The notes beneath the pieces were generated by a model that was not told the DNA's origin, did not search any database, and worked only from the letters and a program-made list of their open reading frames with translations. This document shows positions 6,811-13,332 of a stretch of DNA of 19,141 nucleotides, piece after piece. Positions within the stretch are counted from its first letter, which is position 1, and each line of letters opens with the position of its first letter. Position numbers and translations under genes: made by a program. The stretch lies in contig DBTW01000011.1 of NCBI GenBank assembly GCA_002307245.1, positions 12,954-32,094 on the forward strand, in the 5' to 3' direction. This DNA comes from Spirochaetaceae bacterium UBA1306. Its GTDB lineage: Bacteria > Spirochaetota > Spirochaetia > Treponematales > Rectinemataceae.

Positions 6811-7874
6811 CAGGGCCTCTCTCCGAAATAGATTCCCGCCCATTCCCAGCTGCCGTGAAGTTCGGGATCCGCGGGGAAGAACAGCTTGCGGAAGCAAAAG
6901 TACCAGGTAGGTATCTTATCGGCCCAACCCCAGGTCTTTAAATAGGCTTCGCGCCCGCCCGGCTCCATTTCCGTCGCCTCCGCCGCCGAAATCCTTCCTC
7001 CCGACATCGATTCGCCGAAATCCATGAAGGAACGGGAATCCTCCTCGGCCCCGCCCCAGGCCGAGGCGAAGAAGCCGACCTTGGCGCGATAGCCGCGGAG
7101 CCTGCTCGAATCGCCGGCCGCGAGGGCCGAGCGGATCCTCGTTGCGAGGGCCTGGAGGTCGCGGTCGGTCCAGTCCTTCGGGCTGTTATAGAGGTCGACC
7201 ATGCTCCGGGCGTAGCGGAAGGCGTCGGGATAGCCCGGAACGGAGCTGCGCAGGTAGGGCAGGAATTCCGAATAGGCCTTGATCGCGAGGTCCCAGTCGC
7301 CTTCGCGCTCGTACTCCTTGGCGAGGAGGAAGAGGTAGCGGCCCTGGTCTCCGTCGTCGGGGAAACGCGAGAGGAGGGACTTGTAATAACCGATGCGGCG
7401 CTCCGGCGAATCGACTATCTCGATGAGCCTGTCGAGGCAGTCCCGATGCATGGAGCGCCCGTCGACGGACTCGTCCGGCCATTCTCCGAGGATGCGGTCG
7501 TAATAGATGGCCGCTATCGGCGCCGAGCCGGCCTTCTCGTAGGCGTAGGCCGCGGTGTAGAGGTACCAGGCGCCATAGGGATCGGCCGACGCGCCATCCG
7601 CCCTCGGGGCCGTCTCGGGCATGCTCGAGAGGAGGGAGGACAGGCGGCCGTATTCGTGCAGCTTGGCGAGGCTCGAGGCCGCTTGCCGGGCTATGGCGAA
7701 GCGCATGGCGGGATCGGATTCCCCTCGAAGCATCCCAAGGAGCTCGTCGAGCTCCCGCCGGTCCGAGGCCGAGGGGGATCCGCGGGGGGCGCAGGACTGC
7801 AGCGCGAGGCCAGCGGCGAAAAGGGCCGCGGCGAGGAGGGCGGCCGCTGCCCGGAGGCCTCTCCGGCTCGGCAT
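6810..7874 (-). CDS. TPR-like helical-repeat lipoprotein
   Basis: This 354-residue protein is hydrophobic at 8-27 and followed by Cys28 in LALQSCAP, an acceptable lipobox for a spirochaete-type bacterium, so it is predicted to be a membrane-anchored lipoprotein. The mature part consists of helix pairs with TPR-like spacing (YLYTAAYAYEKAGSAPIAAI at about 104-123; LFLLAKEYEREGDWDLAIKA at about 181-200). The aromatic-rich C-terminal segment (WGWADKIPTWYFCFRKLFFP) is unusual. I do not recognise a named family. Its place as first gene of an operon with an MltD-like transglycosylase suggests a scaffold or regulator of cell-wall turnover, which is inference. The ATG lacks a Shine-Dalgarno and lies 10 bases after a -10-like TGTTAT. 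Confidence 0.75.
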   Translation of the reverse strand: MPSRRGLRAAAALLAAALFAAGLALQSCAPRGSPSASDRRELDELLGMLRGESDPAMRFAIARQAASSLAKLHEYGRLSSLLSSMPETAPRADGASADPYGAWYLYTAAYAYEKAGSAPIAAIYYDRILGEWPDESVDGRSMHRDCLDRLIEIVDSPERRIGYYKSLLSRFPDDGDQGRYLFLLAKEYEREGDWDLAIKAYSEFLPYLRSSVPGYPDAFRYARSMVDLYNSPKDWTDRDLQALATRIRSALAAGDSSRLRGYRAKVGFFASAWGGAEEDSRSFMDFGESMSGGRISAAEATEMEPGGREAYLKTWGWADKIPTWYFCFRKLFFPADPELHGSWEWAGIYFGERP

Positions 7875-7884
7875 GCCGGTAAGG

Positions 7885-7911
7885 ATAACACGCGGTCTTT
7901 TCCATTGGCAA
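7885..7911 (-). promoter_or_regulatory. promoter of the minus-strand envelope operon
   Basis: On the minus strand TTGCCA (7911-7906), a 15-base spacer and TGTTAT (7890-7885) form a plausible, slightly short promoter. The -10 ends 10 bases before the ATG at 7874. Its -35 overlaps that of the plus-strand promoter in the heptamer TTGGCAA. Confidence 0.4.
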
Positions 7912-7933
7912 GATCGGACTCTTTCTGTACAAT
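7905..7933 (+). promoter_or_regulatory. sigma70 promoter of the polytopic/TPR/TIGR02757 operon
   Basis: TTGGCA (7905-7910), a 17-base spacer and TACAAT (7928-7933) are near consensus. Transcription would begin at about 7940, giving a leader of only a few bases before the ATG at 7944. Confidence 0.7.
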
Positions 7934-7943
7934 CACAGTACGC

Positions 7944-8510
7944 ATGAATCAGCGCCGATCTCGTTCCGATGACATCCTCTTCATCTCGGCCCTAGTGGCG
8001 ATCCTGCTGGGAGTGATCTTCCTCCTGTATACGACCAAGGCTTTTAGCGGCGCACTCCACGCCTGGCCCATCCTGATCATCGCCGCCGGCGGGGTTTCCC
8101 TCTACGTATCCATAGTCCGCAAGGCGTCCTTCTATTTCCTTTTCATCGGCCTCCTCTTCGCCGTCGAGGGGGTCTTCCTCCTAGTCTCCGTCATCCTCGA
8201 ATGGCCCATCGCCAGGATCTGGCCGCTCTGCATGGTGCTCGCCGGCGCCGCGGGCACCGTTTCCGGCCTCATGGCCCAGAAGCGGATCAAGGCCTTCTAC
8301 GTGGTCCCTTCCTTCGGCTTCATATTCTTGGGCCTCGCATTCGCCCTCTTCTCCTTCGGTTTGGTCCGGGTGCGCTTCATCAGCTTCATCGCGGTATGGT
8401 GGCCTTGCCTCCTCATTGCCGGCGGCATAGCCCTCTTTTTCGCGTACGGGGTCTCGAGGCGGACCTCGTCGCGGTCGGAGCGGGGGCGCGATCCCTCTTC
8501 GGGGCCATGA
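7944..8510 (+). CDS. polytopic membrane protein with three LiaF-like two-helix repeats
   Basis: This 188-residue protein is almost entirely hydrophobic, with about six membrane segments (roughly 11-30, 40-57, 62-84, 88-109, 118-140 and 147-170) and a basic, hydrophilic tail. Three similar units recur. Each contains a Trp-Pro followed by a small-residue helix and a basic stop: WPILIIAAGGVSL (41), WPLCMVLAGAAG (93) and WPCLLIAGGIAL (153). This WPxxLI-x-G pattern is typical of the LiaI/LiaF-like transmembrane region (DUF5668), so a cell-envelope stress-sensing or packing role is possible but inferred. The first ATG of the frame that fits the promoter is 7944. No Shine-Dalgarno precedes it and the predicted leader is about 4 bases. 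The stop overlaps the next start (ATGA). Confidence 0.8.
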   Translation: MNQRRSRSDDILFISALVAILLGVIFLLYTTKAFSGALHAWPILIIAAGGVSLYVSIVRKASFYFLFIGLLFAVEGVFLLVSVILEWPIARIWPLCMVLAGAAGTVSGLMAQKRIKAFYVVPSFGFIFLGLAFALFSFGLVRVRFISFIAVWWPCLLIAGGIALFFAYGVSRRTSSRSERGRDPSSGP

Positions 8511-10459
8511 GTCCCGGATCGCGCCGCGCCTCGGCGCGCCCCGCGCTACGCCTCGTCGCGACGATTTTCGTCTCCCTCCCGCTGATCGCGTCCTGCGCCT
8601 CCAAGCCCAAGGCGGCCATCGCCCCGGCCTTTTCCTCTGCCACGGCCTCGCCCGTCGCCCAATCCGCGACGCCGGTCCTCCCTGCGCTTCAGGACCTGGC
8701 CCCGGCCCAGCCCGCGGCCCAAGTAGAGGCCACGGTTTCGGGCAACGCGCCCGTCGCCGGGCCCGCGCAGGCGGGAGGCACGGCCCTCAAGACCGCCGAC
8801 CCCGCAGAGCTCGCTCGCGGCCGCGAGGATCGCGAGGCGATCGAGACCTCTATCGTCTTCGGCTCGCCCTCGGCGCTCGCCCGAGCCAAGGATTTGGCCG
8901 CCAAGCCCTCGGCTCTCAAGGCCGATGAATCGGCCGCCCTCGCGGCCATCGCGGCGGGGGTCTCCGCCCTCGCCTACCCCGAGGAACCCGCGGCCCAGCA
9001 GCCGAAGCCGGCGATGGAGGGCCTGTCGGCCCTCTCGATCGGCCTGCTGCAGGCCTTGAGCGACGCCTCGGCCGGCCGCTTCCCCGCCGTGCCCCCGGAG
9101 GCCGCCGGCACCTCCCTCGGGGAGCTCATACCGGCCCTCGTCGTATTCGTCTCCGATTCGAGCGACTCCTCCAGGAGGGCCTTCGACGCCCTCGATCGCT
9201 TCGCGCGCCTCGGCGCGCCGTCGATCATGCCGAGCCTCCTCCGGGGCGTCGACGCCGAGCGCCGCGGCGATTGGCAGGGCGCGCTCGGGCTCTACCGCTC
9301 GGCCCTAGCGATAGCGCCCGACGCCTGGAGCGCCTCCCTCGGGTCGGCTCGGGCCTTGCTCGCCCAGAAGCGCTTCGCCGACGCCCTCGCCGCCCTCACG
9401 CCCCTCGCGAAGGGCCACGCGGGCCTCGCATCCTTCGATAGGCCCTTCGCCCTCGCCCTGTACGCGATCGGGCGCTACGCCGAGGCCGAGCCCTACGTCG
9501 CGCGGGTCCTCACGCGCGATCCCCAGGATTCGAGGTTCATCCTCATGCGGGCGCGCCTCCTCGTCAGGTCGAAGGCCTATCCTCAGGCCTTGCCCCTCCT
9601 CGACGCCTACGGCACCGTCGACCCCTCGAACCGGCTCTACCTCCTCCTGCGAAGCCTAGAGTGCGAGGGCCTGCGCACTCGCGAAGAGGCCCTCAAGTGG
9701 GCGCGCCGCGGCCTCGCGGCCTACCCCGACGATCCCGAGCTCCTGGCCGCCGCGGCCCGCTTGCTCTACGCCGGCCCGGCCTTCGGGCGCGAGGAGGCGC
9801 GGGTCCTGGCTTCCCGCGCCTGCGAGCTGACGGCCGCCGGCTCCGTCGCAGCGACGGACTCAGACGCCGAGTCCTCGTCCTCGATCCAGGCCGCGCGCGC
9901 CGCCGCCGGCGTGGAGGCGTCTCGGATCCTGGCCCTCGACTCGGCCGCCCGATACAAGTGGTCCGATGCCGCGGCCAGCCTCGAGCGCGCGGGTGCGGCC
10001 TTCGAGGACAAGGCCCTCGCCGCCCGCATCCTCCTGAAATCGGGCAACGCGCGCGGCTCCCTCGACTATGCCGCGGCCTGGCGCCGATCCGAGCCGGCCT
10101 CCGAGGCCGCGACCGAGGCCTATCTGCGCGCCCTCATCGCGACCGGCGACGAGAAGGCGGCCCAGGAAGCCATCGCCCGGCTCTTGCCCGGGACGATATC
10201 CGCCCCCTATCGATCCGTGCTTTATTTCCTGCAGTCCAAGCTCCAGAAATCGGATGAGGCGGCGCTCACGCTTCTCCGCTCGGCCCTCGTCGAGAACGCC
10301 GACAACCCCGAGGCTCTCGCCGCCGTCTCGGACATCCAGCTGAGGCGCAAGGACCTTCCTAAGGCGCGCTTCTACCTAAAGCAGGCCATAGCCCTCGATC
10401 CGGACGACCCCGAGCTCGAGGCGCGGCAGAAGAAGCTCGACGAGCTCACGGCCCCATGA
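8507..10459 (+). CDS. TPR-repeat lipoprotein
   Basis: This 650-residue protein starts at the ATG overlapping the upstream stop (ATGA), which places a clean lipoprotein signal at the N-terminus: basic start, hydrophobic core 13-28 and lipobox LIASC with Cys30. An Ala/Pro-rich tether covers about 31-98. TPR-type helix pairs are clear at about 244-385 (AERRGDWQGALGLYRSALAI, ALLAQKRFADALAALTPLA, ALYAIGRYAEAEPYVARVL) and over the last 75 residues (QLRRKDLPKARFYLKQAIAL), with more degenerate units between. It is probably membrane-anchored and faces the periplasm or surface as a protein-interaction scaffold. The partner is not apparent. It is the second gene of a three-gene overlapping operon. An in-frame extension back to 8201 would lie inside the upstream gene and lose the signal peptide. 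Confidence 0.85.
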   Translation: MSPGSRRASARPALRLVATIFVSLPLIASCASKPKAAIAPAFSSATASPVAQSATPVLPALQDLAPAQPAAQVEATVSGNAPVAGPAQAGGTALKTADPAELARGREDREAIETSIVFGSPSALARAKDLAAKPSALKADESAALAAIAAGVSALAYPEEPAAQQPKPAMEGLSALSIGLLQALSDASAGRFPAVPPEAAGTSLGELIPALVVFVSDSSDSSRRAFDALDRFARLGAPSIMPSLLRGVDAERRGDWQGALGLYRSALAIAPDAWSASLGSARALLAQKRFADALAALTPLAKGHAGLASFDRPFALALYAIGRYAEAEPYVARVLTRDPQDSRFILMRARLLVRSKAYPQALPLLDAYGTVDPSNRLYLLLRSLECEGLRTREEALKWARRGLAAYPDDPELLAAAARLLYAGPAFGREEARVLASRACELTAAGSVAATDSDAESSSSIQAARAAAGVEASRILALDSAARYKWSDAAASLERAGAAFEDKALAARILLKSGNARGSLDYAAAWRRSEPASEAATEAYLRALIATGDEKAAQEAIARLLPGTISAPYRSVLYFLQSKLQKSDEAALTLLRSALVENADNPEALAAVSDIQLRRKDLPKARFYLKQAIALDPDDPELEARQKKLDELTAP

Positions 10460-11277
10460 GGGCCCATCCGCCGGTCTTCGATCGTTCGATCGCCGATTTC
10501 CTCGAGGGCGTATACGCGGCCTGCAACCTCCCCGGCCGGCTTAAGCGCGATCCCCTGGCCGTCGTGAAGCGCTACCCCGACCCGGACGACCGAGAGCTCG
10601 CAGCCCTCGTCTGCTCCACCCTCGCCTTCGGCTCGGTCGACCTCATCGTCCGCGCCTGCGACTCGGCCCTCGCGCCCCTCGGCGATAGGCCGGCCCTAGC
10701 CCTGGCGGCGATGCGGCCGGCAGAACTGCGCGAAGCCTGGTCGGGCTTCCAGTATCGATACTGCTTTCCCGCGGACATGATGGCGCTGATGCGGGCCATC
10801 CGGCGGGGACGGGAGGAACGGGGTTCCCTGGAGGGGCTCTTCCTGGCCGGCGACCTGGGCGGGCCCGACGTCATCGACGCGTTAGGCGAATTCGTGCGCG
10901 CCCTGAAGCGCCTGGCCGTCGACCGCGGCGGCGCGGGCATCCGCGAGAACCTCCTTCCCGACCCCGCGAAGGGCAGCGCCTGCAAGCGGCTCCTGCTCTG
11001 TCTGCGCTGGCTCGTCAGGGAGGACGCGGTGGACCCGGGAGGATGGGCGCGCGTCGACCGGGCGCGGCTCGTGGTCCCCCTCGACCTGCACATGACCCGC
11101 GTGTGCGCTGACCGCCTAGGGTTCATAGAGAGCCCGCGCGCGACCCTATCCAACGCCCTGCGCGCCACCGAGGCCTTCAGGCTTTATTCGCCCGAGGACC
11201 CCGTGAGGTACGATTTCGCCCTGACGAGGCCCGGCATAGACCCCGAGCCGGGCGACGAGCGCTTTGGATGCGCTTGA
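10456..11277 (+). CDS. TIGR02757 (DUF2400) family protein, function unknown
   Basis: This 273-residue soluble protein shows the conserved blocks of the TIGR02757 family, which occurs in Bacteroidota, Spirochaetota and others and has no established function. The blocks are DPLAVVKRYPDPDDRELAAL (32-51), a STLAFGSVDLI segment (54-64), a KGSACKRLLLCLRWLVR block (172-188), VVPLDLHMTRVCADRLG (206-222) and EDPVRYDFALTRPG (247-260). There is no signal peptide or membrane segment. The length is normal for the family. The start overlaps the TPR lipoprotein stop (ATGA), so it is translated as part of the 7944-11277 operon. The invariant basic and acidic pattern suggests an enzyme or nucleic-acid-binding protein, but that is speculation. 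Confidence 0.85.
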   Translation: MRAHPPVFDRSIADFLEGVYAACNLPGRLKRDPLAVVKRYPDPDDRELAALVCSTLAFGSVDLIVRACDSALAPLGDRPALALAAMRPAELREAWSGFQYRYCFPADMMALMRAIRRGREERGSLEGLFLAGDLGGPDVIDALGEFVRALKRLAVDRGGAGIRENLLPDPAKGSACKRLLLCLRWLVREDAVDPGGWARVDRARLVVPLDLHMTRVCADRLGFIESPRATLSNALRATEAFRLYSPEDPVRYDFALTRPGIDPEPGDERFGCA

Positions 11278-11307
11278 TTCGGAAGGCTCGGATGGGGCCC
11301 CTTCCTT

Positions 11308-11325
11308 CAGCCGCCCTTTCGGCTG
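11308..11325 (+). terminator. possible terminator hairpin after the TIGR02757 gene
   Basis: CAGCCG (11308-11313) pairs with CGGCTG (11320-11325) around a 6-base loop, about 30 bases after the operon's stop codon. It has no U tract, so it could be a weak or factor-dependent terminator, or merely a GC-rich hairpin. Confidence 0.25.
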
Positions 11326-11351
11326 GAATTCCGGCGTGTAGCGCCTATACT
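11324..11351 (+). promoter_or_regulatory. possible promoter of the 89-residue gene
   Basis: TATACT (11346-11351) is a good -10 box. The best -35 is a weak TGGAAT (11324-11329) at 16 bases. The start site would be about 45 bases before the ATG at 11403. Confidence 0.35.
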
Positions 11352-11402
11352 TGCTATTGGGAAAGTTCCGCCTCTGCCTTCGGCGACGAAAGGAGGGACG
11401 TC

Positions 11403-11672
11403 ATGGACGCATCAAGGATCATGGGCGACGAGCTCGAGAAGCTCGTCGATCGCCATATCGAGCTCTGCGAGCTTTTCGACGGGACCAGGTTGCCCAAGCG
11501 GCCGGCCGCGCCCTTGCTCATGACCATGTCGGACGGGAAGGCCTCCGCCCAATGTCTCTCGGATCTCGCCGAGCGTGCCTTCGCCGCCTATGAGGCTCCG
11601 GGCTTCGCCCAGGACCCGATCGTCTACTCCCTGCGGATCTTCCTCGCCGAAGCTATCGCGAAACGCGTTTAG
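11403..11672 (+). CDS. small hypothetical protein (89 aa)
   Basis: The ATG at 11403 is preceded by an excellent Shine-Dalgarno (AGGAGGG, 5 bases away), which decides the start over an in-frame ATG at 11268 that would overlap the previous gene. The 89-residue product is soluble and helical-looking, without a signal peptide. It includes ELEKLVDRHIELCELFDGT (10-28) and a hydrophobic helical end (YSLRIFLAEAIAKRV). I do not recognise a family. It probably has its own transcript from the TATACT promoter and lies just before tRNA-Pro. Confidence 0.7.
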   Translation: MDASRIMGDELEKLVDRHIELCELFDGTRLPKRPAAPLLMTMSDGKASAQCLSDLAERAFAAYEAPGFAQDPIVYSLRIFLAEAIAKRV

Positions 11673-11710
11673 CCCGTCGCCTCGCCTGCGGCGATAAACG
11701 CGCTCGCGTC

Positions 11711-11738
11711 TTGACCCTTCGTCGCGCGACGTGTTAAT
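11711..11738 (+). promoter_or_regulatory. promoter of tRNA-Pro
   Basis: TTGACC (11711-11716), a 16-base spacer and GTTAAT (11733-11738) lie about 28 bases upstream of the tRNA and in the right orientation. Confidence 0.55.
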
Positions 11739-11765
11739 GTCGTACCCGCTTCCGAACGAGGCGAA

Positions 11766-11839
11766 CGGGCAATAGCGCAGGTGGTTAGCGTACGAGTCTG
11801 GGGGACTCGGGGTCCCCGGTTCGAATCCGGGTTGCCCGA
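11766..11839 (+). tRNA. tRNA-Pro (GGG)
   Basis: The acceptor stem CGGGCAA pairs perfectly with TTGCCCG and is followed by discriminator A11839. The anticodon stem CGAGT/ACTCG encloses CTGGGGG with anticodon GGG at 11800-11802. The T arm is CCGGG-TTCGAAT-CCGGG apart from the expected variations. The 3' CCA is not encoded. It stands alone between its own promoter and terminator. Confidence 0.96.
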
Positions 11840-11846
11840 AATTAAG

Positions 11847-11883
11847 CGCAAGCTTCTACGATGTAGGAGCTTGCGTTTTTTTT
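11847..11883 (+). terminator. rho-independent terminator of tRNA-Pro
   Basis: A 13-bp stem, CGCAAGCTTCTAC (11847-11859) against GTAGGAGCTTGCG (11863-11875) with one G.T wobble and loop GAT, runs straight into eight T residues (11876-11883). This is the strongest terminator in the window. Confidence 0.93.
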
Positions 11884-12060
11884 GGACCGAACGCGAGAGA
11901 GGACCATGCGGCTATGGTGGTTTAAACTCTATGCGTCATGCTAATTATCTGTTAGCTTTAGTTATTAAGGATTACGTCGAATAGGCGGCACGACCTTCGG
12001 GAGCGTCACGGCGGAGTTCCTTACGCAAAGCTTATTATTCTTTTAGCGAGGAGCGTATCC
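11884..12060. other. AT-richer spacer after tRNA-Pro, no gene seen
   Basis: This 177-base stretch is visibly richer in A+T than the rest of the window, particularly 11920-11985 and 12020-12045. I see no convincing ORF and no copy of the tRNA 3' end that would mark an attachment site. A small hairpin GCTAA/TTAGC lies near 11940-11957. The end of the spacer supplies the Shine-Dalgarno (GAGGAG, 12048-12053) of the next gene. Confidence 0.5.
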
Positions 12061-12633
12061 ATGTCCGAGACAAAAAAAATAGCCAAGCCGAAAAGTCCTG
12101 CTAAGCCGAAGGCCAAGGCCGTCTCGAAGGGAAAAGCCAAGTCTGCCGCGAAGCCCGCGCCCAAGGAGAAGCTCGCCAAGGCCGCTACCGAGGCCTTTTC
12201 CCCCAAGGCCGCAGCTCCCGAAGTCGCGGGGAAAGCCAGGAAACCTCGGGCCTATTCCCGCAAAGGCAAGGGAAGCTTCGCCGAATTGCTCAAGAAGCAG
12301 GCGGAGCTCGAGGAAATCAAAAAAGGCGCCAAGGCCGACTTACGGAAACAATACGAAGATTTGATCAAGGAATCCGAAAAGATAAATGATCAATATCGGG
12401 AATTATTCAACGAGGCTATCGGGCCCGCCCCCAAGGCGCGGACGCTGAAGATCAAGAAGACCCCGGCGCAAAAGATCATCACAAAGAAAGAGGTCGAGGA
12501 CTTCATCGACCAAAAGGCATCCGGCATAACGAGCAAGAATAAGGGCAGGAAGCCCAAGTCTCTGGCCCGGATGGAAGTCGCCTTTAAAGAGACGCAAGAC
12601 GCGGACGGGATGTTGAAAATACTGAACGAGTAA
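12061..12633 (+). CDS. histone-H1-like Lys/Ala/Pro-rich basic protein
   Basis: This 190-residue protein has three visible parts. Residues 1-70 are a Lys/Ala/Pro-rich tail with repeated KPK/AK motifs (SPAKPKAKAVSKGKAKSAAK), like bacterial histone-H1-like proteins. Residues 73-118 are a charged helix with coiled-coil character (ELLKKQAELEEIKKGAKADL onward). Residues 125-190 are a second basic segment ending in an acidic tip. A role in binding DNA, RNA or another polyanion is inferred from composition only. The start has GAGGAG 7 bases upstream. Codon use is visibly richer in A and T (AAA, AAT, GAT) than in neighbours, so recent or atypical origin is possible. It is not recognisable as any named family. 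Confidence 0.75.
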   Translation: MSETKKIAKPKSPAKPKAKAVSKGKAKSAAKPAPKEKLAKAATEAFSPKAAAPEVAGKARKPRAYSRKGKGSFAELLKKQAELEEIKKGAKADLRKQYEDLIKESEKINDQYRELFNEAIGPAPKARTLKIKKTPAQKIITKKEVEDFIDQKASGITSKNKGRKPKSLARMEVAFKETQDADGMLKILNE

Positions 12634-12670
12634 GGCGATCGAGCCCGACCGATAGGGGTAGGACCCTTGG

Positions 12671-12925
12671 CTATATTCCCAATTCGAGGTTCCGCTCAAG
12701 GGCCGTCTTCTCGAGCGTCGTAAGGTACGATTCGAGGGCTAGCTTCAGCTCCTTGGTCGCCTTGTCGTCTCCGACCCGCGCGAAGTACTTGTACCATCCG
12801 AGGGCGAGCTGCCCTTTCAACAGGTCCTTGAGGACGGCTCGGTATGCGCGCCTATGACCGGCGTTGAAGCAGAAGGCCCCGAAGGCGGCGAATATCACAA
12901 GCAGGGAAATATAGATAATATCCAA
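12671..12925 (-). CDS. small membrane protein, TTG start (84 aa)
   Basis: The frame begins with TTG at 12925, preceded by a canonical GGAGG 6 bases upstream, which supports this rare start. No ATG is available nearby. The 84-residue product has one N-terminal membrane helix (about 3-21, IIYISLLVIFAAFGAFCFNA) and a cytoplasmic amphipathic region with LLKGQLALGWYKYFARVGDD, then a helical C-terminus. The layout resembles single-pass membrane adaptors, but I recognise no family. It converges with the H1-like gene (38 bases apart) and diverges from the acidic gene at 13028. Confidence 0.65.
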   Translation of the reverse strand: MDIIYISLLVIFAAFGAFCFNAGHRRAYRAVLKDLLKGQLALGWYKYFARVGDDKATKELKLALESYLTTLEKTALERNLELGI

Positions 12926-12971
12926 GTTGCGCCTCCAAATTTCCGAGCGGGCCAGGGCATCCGGAAAGGGC

Positions 12972-13000
12972 TTGGCTCAGGGCTGTAACGCCATCATACT
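12972..13000 (+). promoter_or_regulatory. promoter of the 75-residue acidic protein gene
   Basis: TTGGCT (12972-12977), a 17-base spacer and CATACT (12995-13000) predict a start at about 13007, 21 bases before the ATG. Confidence 0.5.
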
Positions 13001-13027
13001 ATATGGCATGACCGGATAGGAGCGAAG

Positions 13028-13255
13028 ATGGGCGATAGGAAAATGAACGAGGCTGTCATCGATGTCTTGAACCTTATGAGGGGGGAGATAGACGCGCTCC
13101 CGGGCCTGAAGGATTTCCACCGGGACGATCCCGTCTACGACGAGGCCATCGAGATCGCCAAGGACAAGGTTTTCGGCGCCATCGAGGACCTGATCACGTA
13201 CGTCGAGACGGACGATTCCGACGAAGGCGACGATGTGGACGAAGACTCGCCTTAG
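13028..13255 (+). CDS. small acidic hypothetical protein (75 aa)
   Basis: The ATG at 13028 follows an AGGAG Shine-Dalgarno and a good promoter. The 75-residue product is soluble. The first part alternates helix-like hydrophobic and charged residues (NEAVIDVLNLMRGEIDAL), and the last 15 residues are almost all Asp/Glu/Ser. There is no signal peptide or membrane helix. No family is recognised. The acidic tail is the opposite in charge to the H1-like protein encoded 0.4 kb upstream, which invites, but does not show, an interaction. Confidence 0.65.
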   Translation: MGDRKMNEAVIDVLNLMRGEIDALPGLKDFHRDDPVYDEAIEIAKDKVFGAIEDLITYVETDDSDEGDDVDEDSP

Positions 13256-13295
13256 TCTTCTCTTCTTGCCGCCGCCGGGACGGCTTCCGGGGACA

Positions 13296-13325
13296 TTTGC
13301 ATTCCGGCCTTTTCCCGCCTATTCT
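13296..13325 (+). promoter_or_regulatory. promoter of the Aat-like gene, probably leaderless
   Basis: TTTGCA (13296-13301), an 18-base spacer and TATTCT (13320-13325) would start transcription at about 13332, directly at the ATG (13333). No Shine-Dalgarno is present. Confidence 0.45.
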
Positions 13326-13332
13326 TGCGCCT

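Noticed and set aside
5395..6831. 478-codon plus-strand open frame
   Set aside because: It is antisense to the MltD-like gene, which has catalytic and LysM motifs; its own translation is Gly/Arg/Val-rich without motifs.
6811..6897. 29-residue N-terminal extension of the transglycosylase
   Set aside because: It lies within the upstream gene and displaces the signal peptide; the ATG at 6810 has a ribosome site and stop/start overlap.
11268..11402. Longer start for the 89-residue protein
   Set aside because: It overlaps the TIGR02757 gene and lacks a ribosome site, whereas ATG 11403 has a near-perfect one.
11781..11984. 67-codon frame through tRNA-Pro and its terminator
   Set aside because: It begins inside the tRNA and has no ribosome site or recognisable sequence.
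11840..12060. Integrated element at tRNA-Pro
   Set aside because: I looked for a repeated copy of the tRNA 3' end and an integrase and found neither, so only a weak accessory-region suggestion is kept.
13297..13332. TTG start for the Aat-like protein
   Set aside because: No Shine-Dalgarno precedes it, and it would fall inside the predicted promoter; ATG 13333 fits better.
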